A DNA stretch of 31,044 nucleotides from Alphaproteobacteria bacterium (GCA_004356215.1 SMXR01000052.1:1-31044), one strand, 5' to 3'. Shown: positions 21,507-30,932, counted from the stretch's first letter. Numbers and translations are program-made. Notes: generated from the letters alone by a model not told the origin.

Positions 21507-23966
21507 ATGGAAAAGATTAAATCTTATCCTTCCCTGCAGCCGCTACAAAGCCCCCAGTCATTGCAATCCAGGGCCGCAATTGAATTCTGGTTCGGGACCG
21601 GGACCAAGAGCTCAGGGACGGCCACGCCCGCCCGGGAAATCCATATCGGTGTGGCTTTGGCTGGCGCCCTGACGGCACTGGCAACGATCGCTTTTTATTC
21701 GGCGGATGGCAATATTGCCGGTTCGATTCCAATGGTTGCAATCATCCTCTTTATTACTGTTTTGGCGATAGGTTTTTTTATGCTGCGGGTAAAAGACCCG
21801 ACCGCCGGCATCGATCTCAAGATAATGGCGGCCGGCCTCGCCCATATCGAAAAGGCGGCGGCCCTCAGCGACAAGGAAGGCCGCTTGCTTTCAGCCAATG
21901 ACAATTACCGGGCTTTCTTTGGCGCCCGCGCGCCTTCCATCAAACAACTGCTGATCGACCGGCTCTACGGCAAGACCATCCGCGCGCTCCTAAAAGAAGC
22001 CCTTGAGGGCAAGACCGCCAGCCTTCAGATCGCCGGCCCAAAGGGTAAAACCAATTCGGTGATTACCGCCCGCCCGCAAGGCCCCTTTATTATGTGGACG
22101 TTTGTCAAGGGGCCCACCACAACCACGCCGCTCTCGGCCATTGGCAATATGGAAAACCATTTTCAGGCGCTTTTGGACCGTTTTTCCCTTGGGTTGATTA
22201 TTGCCGGCAAAAACCAGAAAATACGATTCGCCAACCCGATTGCCGTCAAGCTTCTGGACGTCCCGGCCAAGTCGCTGCAAAATAAAATCGCCGACGAGGT
22301 TTTAACCCCCAAACTGCTCAGGGCCAAGGGAGTGACTGTGGAATGGCTTGATGTGCCCGGCGCTGATCCGGAAAAAAATGAGTATCAATTTGGCCTGGTG
22401 CAAAAATTTGGCGGCGCCGATGCCGCAACCGCCGGGGTAGGGTCCGAGGAATTTGCTGAATATGTCGAAGACGCCCCGATAGCCATCGCCATCGTAGATG
22501 CCCTGGATTTCAGGGTTGAACACCTCAATACCGCGTGCGCTGAACTTTTTAAAAAGTACACCAAAAAGCCCATGAAAAAAGGCAACATCCTGTTTAGCCT
22601 GTTGCCAAAAGACACCGTAGAACCCCTAAAGGCCCAGCTCAAAGAGGCGATCAAGGGCGGTGAGCTGCAACCGCCTATCGAATTTTACTTCGATGCCGCC
22701 GGCGAGGATGTCATCCAGGCTTATTTTGGCGCCCTTCACGGCGGCGCCCGGCGCCTCGGCATCCTCTATTTGATCGATACCTCCGAGACCAAACGGCTTG
22801 AGATGCAGTTCGTCCAGGCGCAAAAGATGCAAGCGGTTGGTCAATTGGCCGGGGGAATTGCCCATGATTTTAATAACCTGCTGACCGCCATCATCGGCTT
22901 TTGTGATCTTTTGTTGATGCGCCACAAGACCGGAGACCAGTCATTCGCCGACCTGATCCAGATCAAGCAGAACGCCAATCGCGCCGCCGACCTGATCCGC
23001 CAGCTTTTGGCGTTTTCCAGGCGTCAGGCGTTGCACCCGAAGGTCTTGAACGTCACTGATGTACTTTCCGACTTGTCCAATCTGCTGCGTCGCCTGACCG
23101 GTGAGAAGATTACGCTGCGCATGGCCACCGGCAAAAACCTGGGTCGTATTCGCGCTGACCAAAGCCAGTTTGAACAGGTCATCGTCAACCTTGCGGTCAA
23201 CGCCCGTGACGCCATGATCGATGGCGGCGTCTTGAGTATTTCAACCCAGGCGATCAGGGCCGACGATGTAGCAAAACTTGGCCACTCCGGTTTGAAGGAA
23301 ATTGATTACGTCCGGATTATAGTTTCTGACACCGGCCATGGCATCCCCAAGGAAAACCTCGATAAGGTTTTTGAGCCATTTTTCACCACCAAAGAGGTCG
23401 GCAAGGGCACCGGGCTGGGGTTGTCGACCGCCTACGGCATGATTACCCAAAGCGGCGGCTCGGTGTTTGTTGACAGCAAGCTAGGCAAGGGCGCGACCTT
23501 TGATATTTTCCTGCCCGCCCTCGACCCTGATGATTATGACGACGCCGAAGACCCGGCCGAACAAGAAGCGATCCCGCTGGATCTTACCGGCACCGAAGTC
23601 ATTTTGTTCGTTGAGGATGAGGACCCGGTCCGCACCTTTGTCTCACGCGCCCTGCAAAACAAGGGCTACATGGTTCTCGAAGCTGCCGATGGCGAAGCCG
23701 CGCTCGAGATTTTGGATAATTACACCGGGCCGGTTGACTTGCTGATCAGTGATGTGGTGATGCCGCAAATGGACGGCCCGACCCTGGCCAAAAAAGTCAT
23801 GGAGACGTTCCCCAAGGTTAAAATTATCCTGATTTCAGGCTACGCCGAAGAGGGCTTTCACAAAGGCCTTGACCGTGCCCGTTTCTCGTTCATCCCGAAA
23901 CCTTTCTCGCTCCAGACGCTGGCAGAAAAAGTCCGCCTGGTGCTCGATGAAGGCAAGAGGAAATAA
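21507..23966 (+). CDS. cckA: Hybrid sensor histidine kinase CckA
   Basis: An 819-residue membrane hybrid kinase, the top of the CckA-ChpT-CtrA phosphorelay that controls cell cycle and motility in alphaproteobacteria. Two membrane helices (about 46-65 and 72-95) are followed by PAS-like regions (about 110-420), a HisKA domain with His453 in GGIAHDFNNLLTAIIGF, an ATPase domain with NLAVNARDAM (N box), DTGHGIP (G1) and GKGTGLGLSTAYGMI (G2), and a C-terminal receiver domain with Asp749 in LLISDVVMPQMDG and a conserved Lys in FIPKPF. Position between dksA and recA and overall architecture support the name. The ribosome binding site is weak. A TTCACC/TATAAA pair with a 17-base spacer lies near 21410-21440. 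Confidence 0.93.
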   Translation: MEKIKSYPSLQPLQSPQSLQSRAAIEFWFGTGTKSSGTATPAREIHIGVALAGALTALATIAFYSADGNIAGSIPMVAIILFITVLAIGFFMLRVKDPTAGIDLKIMAAGLAHIEKAAALSDKEGRLLSANDNYRAFFGARAPSIKQLLIDRLYGKTIRALLKEALEGKTASLQIAGPKGKTNSVITARPQGPFIMWTFVKGPTTTTPLSAIGNMENHFQALLDRFSLGLIIAGKNQKIRFANPIAVKLLDVPAKSLQNKIADEVLTPKLLRAKGVTVEWLDVPGADPEKNEYQFGLVQKFGGADAATAGVGSEEFAEYVEDAPIAIAIVDALDFRVEHLNTACAELFKKYTKKPMKKGNILFSLLPKDTVEPLKAQLKEAIKGGELQPPIEFYFDAAGEDVIQAYFGALHGGARRLGILYLIDTSETKRLEMQFVQAQKMQAVGQLAGGIAHDFNNLLTAIIGFCDLLLMRHKTGDQSFADLIQIKQNANRAADLIRQLLAFSRRQALHPKVLNVTDVLSDLSNLLRRLTGEKITLRMATGKNLGRIRADQSQFEQVIVNLAVNARDAMIDGGVLSISTQAIRADDVAKLGHSGLKEIDYVRIIVSDTGHGIPKENLDKVFEPFFTTKEVGKGTGLGLSTAYGMITQSGGSVFVDSKLGKGATFDIFLPALDPDDYDDAEDPAEQEAIPLDLTGTEVILFVEDEDPVRTFVSRALQNKGYMVLEAADGEAALEILDNYTGPVDLLISDVVMPQMDGPTLAKKVMETFPKVKIILISGYAEEGFHKGLDRARFSFIPKPFSLQTLAEKVRLVLDEGKRK

Positions 23967-23978
23967 AATATTTCCCGG

Positions 23979-23993
23979 GAACAAGTTTAGAAC
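23979..23993. promoter_or_regulatory. LexA (SOS) box upstream of recA
   Basis: A perfect GAAC-N7-GAAC (GTTC-N7-GTTC on the other strand), the LexA operator of alphaproteobacteria. It starts 12 bp after the cckA stop and lies about 155 bp before the recA start. Confidence 0.7.
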
Positions 23994-24015
23994 GTTTTTA
24001 TAAAATAGATAATAA

Positions 24016-24030
24016 GAACAATAGTTTAAC
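24016..24030. promoter_or_regulatory. Degenerate LexA-like site (second)
   Basis: GAAC-N7-TAAC, seven of eight operator bases. It is placed between the perfect box and the recA promoter. Confidence 0.4.
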
Positions 24031-24037
24031 TTTTTTC

Positions 24038-24065
24038 TTGCAAATAAGAACAAAACATGTACATT
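24038..24065 (+). promoter_or_regulatory. Promoter of recA with overlapping LexA-like site
   Basis: TTGCAA (24038-24043) and TACATT (24060-24065) with a 16-base spacer. A degenerate operator GAAC-N7-GTAC (24048-24062) lies between and over the boxes, where repressor binding would block polymerase. The transcript would begin about 75 bp before the recA start. Confidence 0.6.
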
Positions 24066-24148
24066 GAAAGAATGCGAGACAGTTAAAAGTGGAATTCCAG
24101 ATTGTATTGCAACCAAACTATAGCTGTGAAATAACAAGGGAGACCCAA

Positions 24149-25270
24149 ATGACAACGGCACCTTTGAGAGTGGTAAAAGAAACCGAAAATGATAAAAAGC
24201 GCGCGTTGGACGCCGCTTTGAGCCAGATTGACCGGGCGTACGGCAAGGGCTCGGTTATGCGCCTTGGCCAGCAGGGCGGCATTAACAAGGTGGAGACCAT
24301 CTCAAGCGGCTCGATCGGGCTTGATATCGCGCTGGGAATTGGCGGTCTGCCCAAGGGCCGTGTTATTGAAATTTATGGCCCGGAATCCTCGGGCAAAACC
24401 ACCCTGGCTTTACATGCCATTGCCGAGGCCCAGAAGCAGGGAGGCATCGCTGCTTTTATTGACGCCGAACACGCGCTTGATCCGGCCTATGCCAAAAGGC
24501 TCGGTGTCGATGTCAACGAACTTTTAATCGCGCAACCCGATACCGGTGAGCAGGCGCTTGAAATTACCGATACACTGGTGCGCTCCGGCGCCGTCGATGT
24601 GCTGGTGATTGACAGTGTCGCGGCGCTGACGCCGCGCGCCGAAATTGAAGGGGAAATGGGCGATCACCACGTTGGCCTGCAGGCCCGGCTGATGAGCCAG
24701 GCTCTCCGCAAGCTTACCGGCCACATCTCCAAATCCAGGTGCATGGTGATCTTTATCAACCAGATCCGGATAAAAATCGGGGTCATGTACGGCAACCCTG
24801 AAACCACTACGGGCGGAAATGCGTTGAAGTTTTATGCTTCCGTCAGGCTTGATATTCGCCGTATCGGCCAGATCAAGGACCGCGAGGAAATTGTTGGCAA
24901 CGCCACCCGCGTCAAGGTTGTCAAAAACAAATTGGCGCCACCTTTCCGCCAGGTTGAATTCGATATCATGTACGGCAAGGGTATCTCCAAGGAAGGCGAG
25001 CTTGTGGACATCGGGGTCACCGCCGGCCTGATTGAAAAATCCGGGTCGTGGTATTCCTATGATTCCCAGCGGATCGGCCAGGGCCGTGAAAACGCCAAAA
25101 CCTTCCTCATGGATAATCCGGATATTGCCGCGGCGCTTGAAACCGTTATCCGGAAAAATGCATCTTCGGTGGACGACGAACTGATGGTTGATGAAGCCGA
25201 AGACAAAGCCAAAGACAGTGGTGATGGCGAAACCTCCGAGGTTACAAATTCGACAGCGAAAAAGGGTTAA
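24149..25270 (+). CDS. recA: Recombinase RecA
   Basis: A 373-residue RecA, the ATP-dependent strand-exchange protein that also triggers LexA autocleavage. Walker A is GPESSGKTT (residues 77-85), Walker B-like LVIDSVAAL lies downstream, followed by loop L1 GEMGDHHVGLQARLMSQALRK, MVIFINQIRIKIGVMYGNPETTTGG (loop L2), and an acidic C-terminal tail. The start at 24149 is chosen because GGGAG precedes it and the product then aligns with RecA; an in-frame ATG 60 bases upstream lacks support. Upstream lie one perfect and two degenerate LexA boxes and a promoter. A strong terminator separates it from alaS. Confidence 0.98.
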   Translation: MTTAPLRVVKETENDKKRALDAALSQIDRAYGKGSVMRLGQQGGINKVETISSGSIGLDIALGIGGLPKGRVIEIYGPESSGKTTLALHAIAEAQKQGGIAAFIDAEHALDPAYAKRLGVDVNELLIAQPDTGEQALEITDTLVRSGAVDVLVIDSVAALTPRAEIEGEMGDHHVGLQARLMSQALRKLTGHISKSRCMVIFINQIRIKIGVMYGNPETTTGGNALKFYASVRLDIRRIGQIKDREEIVGNATRVKVVKNKLAPPFRQVEFDIMYGKGISKEGELVDIGVTAGLIEKSGSWYSYDSQRIGQGRENAKTFLMDNPDIAAALETVIRKNASSVDDELMVDEAEDKAKDSGDGETSEVTNSTAKKG

Positions 25271-25319
25271 GCTTCCACAATCCCAAACCCCGAATACGCT
25301 TGCTCTCCCTGCTCGCAAG

Positions 25320-25351
25320 AAAGCGGTGCCTTCCCCAGGCACCGCTTTTTT
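25320..25351 (+). terminator. Rho-independent terminator of recA
   Basis: A 10-bp perfect stem AAGCGGTGCC/GGCACCGCTT (25321-25330 and 25338-25347) with a 7-base loop and a T run to 25351. It begins 50 bp after the recA stop codon. Confidence 0.93.
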
Positions 25352-25435
25352 CAGTGGCTTAAGCGGCTAGTGCTGGACAGGCGCAAACCTCGCTTGTAAA
25401 ACCAAAACATCACCAAGGGGTATGAACAGGCCAAA

Positions 25436-28072
25436 ATGACCAGCGTCAATGACATCCGGAAAGAGTTTTTGGCTTATTTTGAAGGCAAGGGCCACACCGT
25501 TGTACCCTCCAGCTCGCTGGTGCCCGCCAATGACCCGACCTTGATGTTTACCAACGCCGGTATGGTGCCGTTTAAAAATGTTTTTACCGGCCTGGAAAAA
25601 CGCCCCTATGAAACCGCGGCCTCGTCACAAAAGTGCGTCCGCGCCGGCGGCAAGCACAACGATCTTGATAATGTCGGCTATACCGCCCGGCACCATACTT
25701 TTTTTGAAATGCTGGGAAACTTTTCCTTCGGCGATTATTTCAAGGAAAAGGCTATCCTTTATGCCTGGGATTTGCTGACCAAAGGGTTTGGCCTGTCCAA
25801 AGATCGCCTGGTGGCGACGGTTTATCACGAAGATGAAGAGGCTTATAAACTCTGGCAAAAAATCTCAGGGATGCCCTCCGACAGAATAATCAGGATAGGC
25901 GCCCACGATAATTTCTGGGCGATGGGCGACACCGGGCCGTGCGGGCCGTGTTCGGAAATTTTCTATGATCATGGCGATCGCCTTAAAGGCGGCCCCCCGG
26001 GCACGAAGCACGAAGACGGCGAACGCTTTGTTGAGATTTGGAACCTGGTGTTTATGCAGTATGACCAGATTGATGGGAAAACCAGGAAAGACCTGCCCAA
26101 ACCCTCCATCGATACCGGGATGGGGCTGGAACGGATTGCGGCTGTTTTGCAAGGCACCCATGACAACTATGAAATTGATATCTTCAAGGCGTTGATTGCC
26201 GCCTCGGTTAATGAGACCGGGGTCAAGGCCGATGGCAAGCGGGCAGCCTCGCACCGCGTTATTGCAGATCACCTGCGCGCCTCCTCGTTTTTGCTGGCTG
26301 ATGGTGTTACCCCTTCAAACGAAGGCCGCGGCTATGTGCTGCGCCGGATTATGCGCCGCGCCATGCGTCACGGCAATATCCTCGGGGTCAAGGAACCGCT
26401 GTTGTACAAGCTGGTGCCAGCACTGGTCGCCGAAATGGGCCAGGCCTATCCCGAACTGGCGCGCGCTGAAGCGTCGATCACCGATACCCTGCGTCAGGAA
26501 GAATTGCGCTTCGATGACGCGCTTGACCGCGGCCTGAAAGAGCTGGCAAAGGAAAAGGCCGGCCTTAAAAAAGGCGATGTCCTGCCTGGGGCGGCCGCCT
26601 TCAAACTTTATGATACCTATGGTTTTCCGCTTGATTTGACCCAGGATGCGCTTAAGGGTGAGGGGATCAGCGTTGATACTAAAGGCTTTGATGCGGCGAT
26701 GGAAAAACAGAAACAACTTGCCCGCGCGGCCTGGAAGGGATCCGGCGAGCACGCCACCGAAGAGGTCTGGTTTGACATTCACCAGGACGTTGGCGCCACT
26801 GAATTCCTGGGCTACGGAACCGAAGAAGCCGAAGGCCTGGTGGTCGCCCTGGTCAAAGGCGGCAAAAAAATCAAGAAAGCCGGCAAGGGCGATGAGGTAA
26901 ACGTGATCGTCAACCAGTCACCGTTTTACGGCGAGGCTGGCGGCCAGATCGGCGACAGCGGCACCATCACTTCGGAGGGCGCTAAACTTCTTGTCAGTGA
27001 CACCCAGAAAAAGGTTGATGGCCTGCTGGTTCATGCCGCCACGGTAAATAAGGGAAATATTGCCATCGGCGATGTTGTCCACTTAAGCGTTGATCACCAG
27101 CGCCGCCTTAAAATCCGTGCCAACCATTCCGCCACCCATTTGCTGCACAAGGCCTTAAAGGTCCGGCTTGGCGATCACGTTACCCAGAAGGGGTCATTGG
27201 TGGCTGATGATCACCTGCGCTTTGATATTGGCCACGGCCAGCAAATTACCCAGGAAGAGTTGGCTTTGATTGAAGCCGACGTCAATGCCATGATCCGCCA
27301 GAACGCCGAAGTAGGCACCCGGCTGATGGCCCCGGACGACGCCATCAAGGCGGGGGCGCTGGCGCTTTTTGGTGAGAAATACGGCGACGAGGTGCGGGTG
27401 CTTTCAATGGGCGAAGATAACGGCAAATCTTATTCAGTTGAGCTTTGTGGCGGCACCCACGTCAGGCGCACCGGGGATATAGCCCTTTTCAAAATTACCA
27501 ACGAAAGTTCCATTGGCGCCGGGATCAGGCGCATCGAAGCACTGACTGGCGAAGCCGCTCGTCAGTATATGCTTAAACCGGAGGCTAAACTCTGGGAAAC
27601 ATCAGTCTTTCTTAAATCCTCACCCAGTGAGGTAAAAGGCCGGGTTATAGCTCTACTTAAAGATAAAAAAGATCTGGAAGAGCATTTGCGTGAAGCCAAA
27701 AAGCAACTGGCGCTGGGTAGTGGCTCTGAAAAGCCGCAAAACATTAAAAAGGTAGGGTCGCTCAATTTTCAGGGAGAAATTCTTCAGGATATTGTTGCCG
27801 GGGATTTGCGGGCCATTGCGGATGCTGCCAAAGAACAGATTGGGTCAGGGGTTGTTGCCCTGATCGGGATTAATGAGGGCAAAGCCTCTTTGCTTGTAGG
27901 GGTAACCGATGATTTAACCAAAATACTGAATGCGGTTGATTTGGTCCGTATTGGCGCTGAAGTTTTGGGCGGCAAAGGCGGCGGCGGCCGTCCCGATATG
28001 GCGCAAGCAGGTGGCCCGGATGGCGGTAGGGCCGAAGCGGCCCTGAAAGCGATTGAAAAGGCGATTGCCTAA
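25436..28072 (+). CDS. alaS: Alanine-tRNA ligase
   Basis: An 878-residue, full-length AlaRS that charges tRNA-Ala and edits mischarged serine or glycine. Class II catalytic domain: LMFTNAGMVPFKNVFTGLE, ARHHTFFEMLGNFSFGDYFKE (motif 2 region), GPCGPCSEIFYDHG and DTGMGLERIAAVLQG (motif 3). The editing domain carries the zinc ligands HSATH (His564, His568) and CGGTH (Cys671, His675). The C-terminal DHHA1 domain ends GGKGGGGRPDMAQAGG. Start at 25436 matches the family start (MTSVNDIRKEFLAYFEGKGH). It follows recA as in most alphaproteobacteria but behind a terminator. Its stop codon lies 4 bp from the end of the convergent icd gene. Confidence 0.98.
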   Translation: MTSVNDIRKEFLAYFEGKGHTVVPSSSLVPANDPTLMFTNAGMVPFKNVFTGLEKRPYETAASSQKCVRAGGKHNDLDNVGYTARHHTFFEMLGNFSFGDYFKEKAILYAWDLLTKGFGLSKDRLVATVYHEDEEAYKLWQKISGMPSDRIIRIGAHDNFWAMGDTGPCGPCSEIFYDHGDRLKGGPPGTKHEDGERFVEIWNLVFMQYDQIDGKTRKDLPKPSIDTGMGLERIAAVLQGTHDNYEIDIFKALIAASVNETGVKADGKRAASHRVIADHLRASSFLLADGVTPSNEGRGYVLRRIMRRAMRHGNILGVKEPLLYKLVPALVAEMGQAYPELARAEASITDTLRQEELRFDDALDRGLKELAKEKAGLKKGDVLPGAAAFKLYDTYGFPLDLTQDALKGEGISVDTKGFDAAMEKQKQLARAAWKGSGEHATEEVWFDIHQDVGATEFLGYGTEEAEGLVVALVKGGKKIKKAGKGDEVNVIVNQSPFYGEAGGQIGDSGTITSEGAKLLVSDTQKKVDGLLVHAATVNKGNIAIGDVVHLSVDHQRRLKIRANHSATHLLHKALKVRLGDHVTQKGSLVADDHLRFDIGHGQQITQEELALIEADVNAMIRQNAEVGTRLMAPDDAIKAGALALFGEKYGDEVRVLSMGEDNGKSYSVELCGGTHVRRTGDIALFKITNESSIGAGIRRIEALTGEAARQYMLKPEAKLWETSVFLKSSPSEVKGRVIALLKDKKDLEEHLREAKKQLALGSGSEKPQNIKKVGSLNFQGEILQDIVAGDLRAIADAAKEQIGSGVVALIGINEGKASLLVGVTDDLTKILNAVDLVRIGAEVLGGKGGGGRPDMAQAGGPDGGRAEAALKAIEKAIA

Positions 28073-28076
28073 AACC

Positions 28077-29291
28077 CTAGGCCATAGCCTTTTCTAAATT
28101 TTCCACGATTTTGTCGAAGAACTGTTCCGAGGTCATCCAGTTTTGATCGGGACCGACGAGGAGCGCCAGGTCCTTGGTCATAAAACCCGATTCTACCGTT
28201 TCAACACAAACCCGCTCAAGCGTTTCCGCGAACTTACTGACATCCGGCGTATTATCAATAATACCCCGTTTTTTGAGACCACCGGTCCAGGCGAAGATCG
28301 AGGCGATCGGGTTGGTCGAGGTTGGCTGGCCTTTTTCATGCATGCGGTAATGCCGGGTTACGGTGCCGTGGGCGGCTTCGGATTCTACCGTGTTGCCATC
28401 GGCGGTCATGAGGATCGAGGTCATCAGGCCGAGCGAGCCAAAGCCCTGGGCGATGGTGTCGGACTGGACATCGCCGTCATAGTTCTTGCAGGCCCAGACG
28501 AACCCGCCTTCCCATTTCATAACAGCGGCGACCATGTCATCAATCAGGCGGTGTTCGTAACCTATGCCGGCTTTCTCGAACGCTTGCTTGAAGTCGGCGT
28601 CATAAATTTCCTGGAACAGGTCTTTAAAGCGTCCGTCGTAGGCCTTGAGGATGGTGTTCTTGGTCGATAAATACACCCACTCGCCGCGGCCCAACCCATA
28701 ATTGAGGCAGGCGCGGGCGAAATCTCGGATGCTGTCATCGAGATTATACATCGCCATGGCAACCCCGCTGCCGGGAAAATTAAAAACCTCGTGGCTGATA
28801 ACCTCGCCGCCGTCTTCGGGCTCAAAGGTAATCGTCAGCTTGCCTTTGCCGGGAACCGTGAAATCGGTGGCGCGGTACTGGTCGCCGAAGGCATGACGGC
28901 CAATCACAATCGGCTTGGTCCAGCCCGGCACCAGGCGCGGCACGTTGGCGCAGATAATAGGCTCGCGGAACACGGTGCCGCCAAGGATGTTACGGATGGT
29001 GCCATTGGGCGAGCGCCACATCTGCTTCAGGCCAAATTCTTCAACCCGCGCCTCATCGGGGGTAATGGTTGCGCATTTGAGGCCGACGCCGTATTTTTTG
29101 ATGGCGTTGGCGGCATCGATGGTGATCTGGTCATCGGTCGCATCGCGCGACTGGATTGAAAGGTCATAGTATTTCAAATCAATGTCGAGATAGGGCAGGA
29201 TCAACCGCTCGCGGATCCATGCCCAGATGATCCGGGTCATTTCATCGCCGTCGAGTTCGACGACCGGATTTTTAACTTTGATTTTAGCCAT
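28077..29291 (-). CDS. icd: NADP-dependent isocitrate dehydrogenase (dimeric, eukaryote-like type)
   Basis: A 404-residue TCA-cycle enzyme that converts isocitrate to 2-oxoglutarate and CO2 with NADP. It starts MAKIKVKNPVVELDGDEMTR and carries the type II/eukaryote-like signatures: CATITPDEARVEEF, the substrate loop WRSPNGTIRN (Arg100) followed by GGTVFREPI (Arg109), the metal ligands around YDGDVQSDTIAQGFGSLGLM, and the cofactor loop EAAHGTVTRHYR. Length is normal. The ribosome binding site is GGGGG before the ATG. It ends 4 bp from alaS with no room for a terminator between them. A TTCACA/TATATG pair (15-base spacer, plus 29329-29355) is a possible promoter. Confidence 0.98.
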   Translation of the reverse strand: MAKIKVKNPVVELDGDEMTRIIWAWIRERLILPYLDIDLKYYDLSIQSRDATDDQITIDAANAIKKYGVGLKCATITPDEARVEEFGLKQMWRSPNGTIRNILGGTVFREPIICANVPRLVPGWTKPIVIGRHAFGDQYRATDFTVPGKGKLTITFEPEDGGEVISHEVFNFPGSGVAMAMYNLDDSIRDFARACLNYGLGRGEWVYLSTKNTILKAYDGRFKDLFQEIYDADFKQAFEKAGIGYEHRLIDDMVAAVMKWEGGFVWACKNYDGDVQSDTIAQGFGSLGLMTSILMTADGNTVESEAAHGTVTRHYRMHEKGQPTSTNPIASIFAWTGGLKKRGIIDNTPDVSKFAETLERVCVETVESGFMTKDLALLVGPDQNWMTSEQFFDKIVENLEKAMA

Positions 29292-29328
29292 GGATTGCCC
29301 CCGGTATTTCGTGCCTGTTCCCGGTTTT

Positions 29329-29355
29329 CATATAGCCTTGGCCGGACCCTGTGAA
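29329..29355 (-). promoter_or_regulatory. Possible promoter of icd
   Basis: On the minus strand TTCACA (plus 29350-29355) and TATATG (plus 29329-29334), 15-base spacer, about 38 bp before the icd start. The boxes are good but the spacer is short. Confidence 0.4.
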
Positions 29356-29443
29356 GAGAAAAATGACTTTTTTATGCGCAAGATGCTTGGCTCATGCAAA
29401 ATCCCCTGATAAGACAGCCTGTCACAGCACAAGAAGGGACGCA

Positions 29444-30136
29444 ATGAACGACTTTTTTAATATCCTGCCGCCGATTCACCCGGAGGGCACCCGGTTTATC
29501 GCGATTTTTGCGGCTTTTACGGCGGTGCTTTATTTCATTTGGGTTCCGCTTGGCTTGATCGGGTTGGTTTTGACCCTGTGGTGTACCTATTTTTTTCGCG
29601 ACCCAGAGCGGGTAACGCCAAGGCGGGCGGGGCTGGTTATTTCCCCGGCCGATGGCGTGGTCTGTGCCATCAATCAGGTCCACTGGCCGCAAGAGCTACG
29701 TTACGGTGGGCCAGTGGTCTGGCGTATTTCGATATTCATGAATGTGTTCAATGTCCATGTAAACCGGATTCCCATTGCCGGCGAAATTACAAAAATGGAA
29801 TATGTTCCCGGGAAATTTTTCAACGCCTCACTGGATAAAGCCAGCGAAGACAACGAACGCCAAATGATAGCCATGAAAACCGGGGCCGGGGCAGAATTTG
29901 CCATTGTCCAGATTGCCGGTTTGATTGCCCGCCGCATTGTCTGCTACCCTGAGCCCGGGCAAAAAGTCCAGCCGGGAGAGCGCTTTGGCTTGATCCGCTT
30001 CGGCAGCCGGGTTGACCTTTACCTGCCCGATGGCTGCAACCCGTTGGTGACGATTGGCCAGGTGACTGTTGGCGGCGAAACGGTACTTGCCGACCTCAAG
30101 TCCAACGAGGTCCGCCGTATGGCCAGCAAAAATTAA
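29444..30136 (+). CDS. psd: Phosphatidylserine decarboxylase (short, pyruvoyl type)
   Basis: A 230-residue proenzyme that makes phosphatidylethanolamine from phosphatidylserine at the inner membrane. Two closely spaced N-terminal membrane helices (about 18-50) precede the conserved YFFRDPERVTP, ISPADGVV, ISIFMNVFNVHVNRIP, NERQ and the self-cleavage site Gly187-Ser188 in RFGSRVDLYLP, where the serine becomes the pyruvoyl group. The start at 29444 is favoured by AAGGGA just upstream; the frame is open to 29351 but the added 31 residues are not family-like. pssA, encoding the preceding step, begins 21 bp downstream. Confidence 0.96.
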   Translation: MNDFFNILPPIHPEGTRFIAIFAAFTAVLYFIWVPLGLIGLVLTLWCTYFFRDPERVTPRRAGLVISPADGVVCAINQVHWPQELRYGGPVVWRISIFMNVFNVHVNRIPIAGEITKMEYVPGKFFNASLDKASEDNERQMIAMKTGAGAEFAIVQIAGLIARRIVCYPEPGQKVQPGERFGLIRFGSRVDLYLPDGCNPLVTIGQVTVGGETVLADLKSNEVRRMASKN

Positions 30137-30157
30137 GCAGGGAAACGCAGGGAAAAT

Positions 30158-30928
30158 ATGCCAATAGAAACCACAGGAAAAAAGGGCAGACGCAAACGCC
30201 TGAAGCATTTAAGCGGGCGTGCAATTTTTCCCAATATGATTACTATTTTGGGCCTTAGCGCGGGCGCCACTGCTATCCGTTTTGCCATGGAGGGGCGCTG
30301 GGGCCTGGCGGTATTTGCCATCGTCATTGCCGCCGTCCTGGATGGCCTTGATGGGTCGGTGGCCCGGCTTTTGAAAAGCACCACGAAATTCGGTGCCGAA
30401 CTGGATTCGCTGTCGGATATGATCAGTTTCGGGGTCGCCCCGGCGGTGCTGCTTTATTCCTGGAACCTGAAAACCCTTGGCGGATTTGGCTGGATAATTG
30501 CCCTGGCCTTTACGGTGTGCTGTGCGCTGCGCCTGGCGCGCTTTAATTCAAAGTTGGATGACGATGACGAACCCCGCCGCAAGGCCGGTTTTTTGACCGG
30601 GCTGCCGGCCCCGGTAGCGGCGGGCCTTGGCATTATGCCGGTCATGGTTATGCTGGAATACGGAAACGGGTTTTTTACCAGCCCTGAATTCGTAGGTGTT
30701 TATACCGCGCTTCTATGCTTTGGTATGGTTTCAAAAATCCCGACCTATGCCTTCAGGGGGCTGATTATTCGCCGCGAATATCTGGTCCACACCTTGCTTT
30801 TGGTTTCGGTGTTTGCGGCGGCGGTGACGGCTTACGCATGGCAGCCTTTTATCTTTGCAGGCCTGTTTTATCTTCTTACCATTCCCGTAAGCGTCTACCG
30901 CTTCCACATTCTCAACAAATCAAGCTGA
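30158..30928 (+). CDS. pssA: CDP-diacylglycerol-serine O-phosphatidyltransferase
   Basis: A 256-residue polytopic enzyme that makes phosphatidylserine from CDP-diacylglycerol and serine, feeding the decarboxylase encoded just upstream. The CDP-alcohol phosphotransferase motif is complete: D65-G-x-x-A-R70, G79, D83 and D87 (DGSVARLLKSTTKFGAELD). The basic N-terminus (KKGRRKRLKHLSG) precedes the first helix, and about seven membrane helices fill the rest. The family is the membrane-embedded type II PssA of alphaproteobacteria and Gram-positives, not the E. coli type. It forms a psd-pssA operon. Confidence 0.96.
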   Translation: MPIETTGKKGRRKRLKHLSGRAIFPNMITILGLSAGATAIRFAMEGRWGLAVFAIVIAAVLDGLDGSVARLLKSTTKFGAELDSLSDMISFGVAPAVLLYSWNLKTLGGFGWIIALAFTVCCALRLARFNSKLDDDDEPRRKAGFLTGLPAPVAAGLGIMPVMVMLEYGNGFFTSPEFVGVYTALLCFGMVSKIPTYAFRGLIIRREYLVHTLLLVSVFAAAVTAYAWQPFIFAGLFYLLTIPVSVYRFHILNKSS

Positions 30929-30932
30929 CCTC

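Noticed and set aside
25422..25439. A five-codon ATG frame overlapping the alaS start codon, as a possible leader peptide.
   Set aside because: No correctly spaced ribosome binding site and no alanine codons or attenuator hairpin, so chance is more likely.
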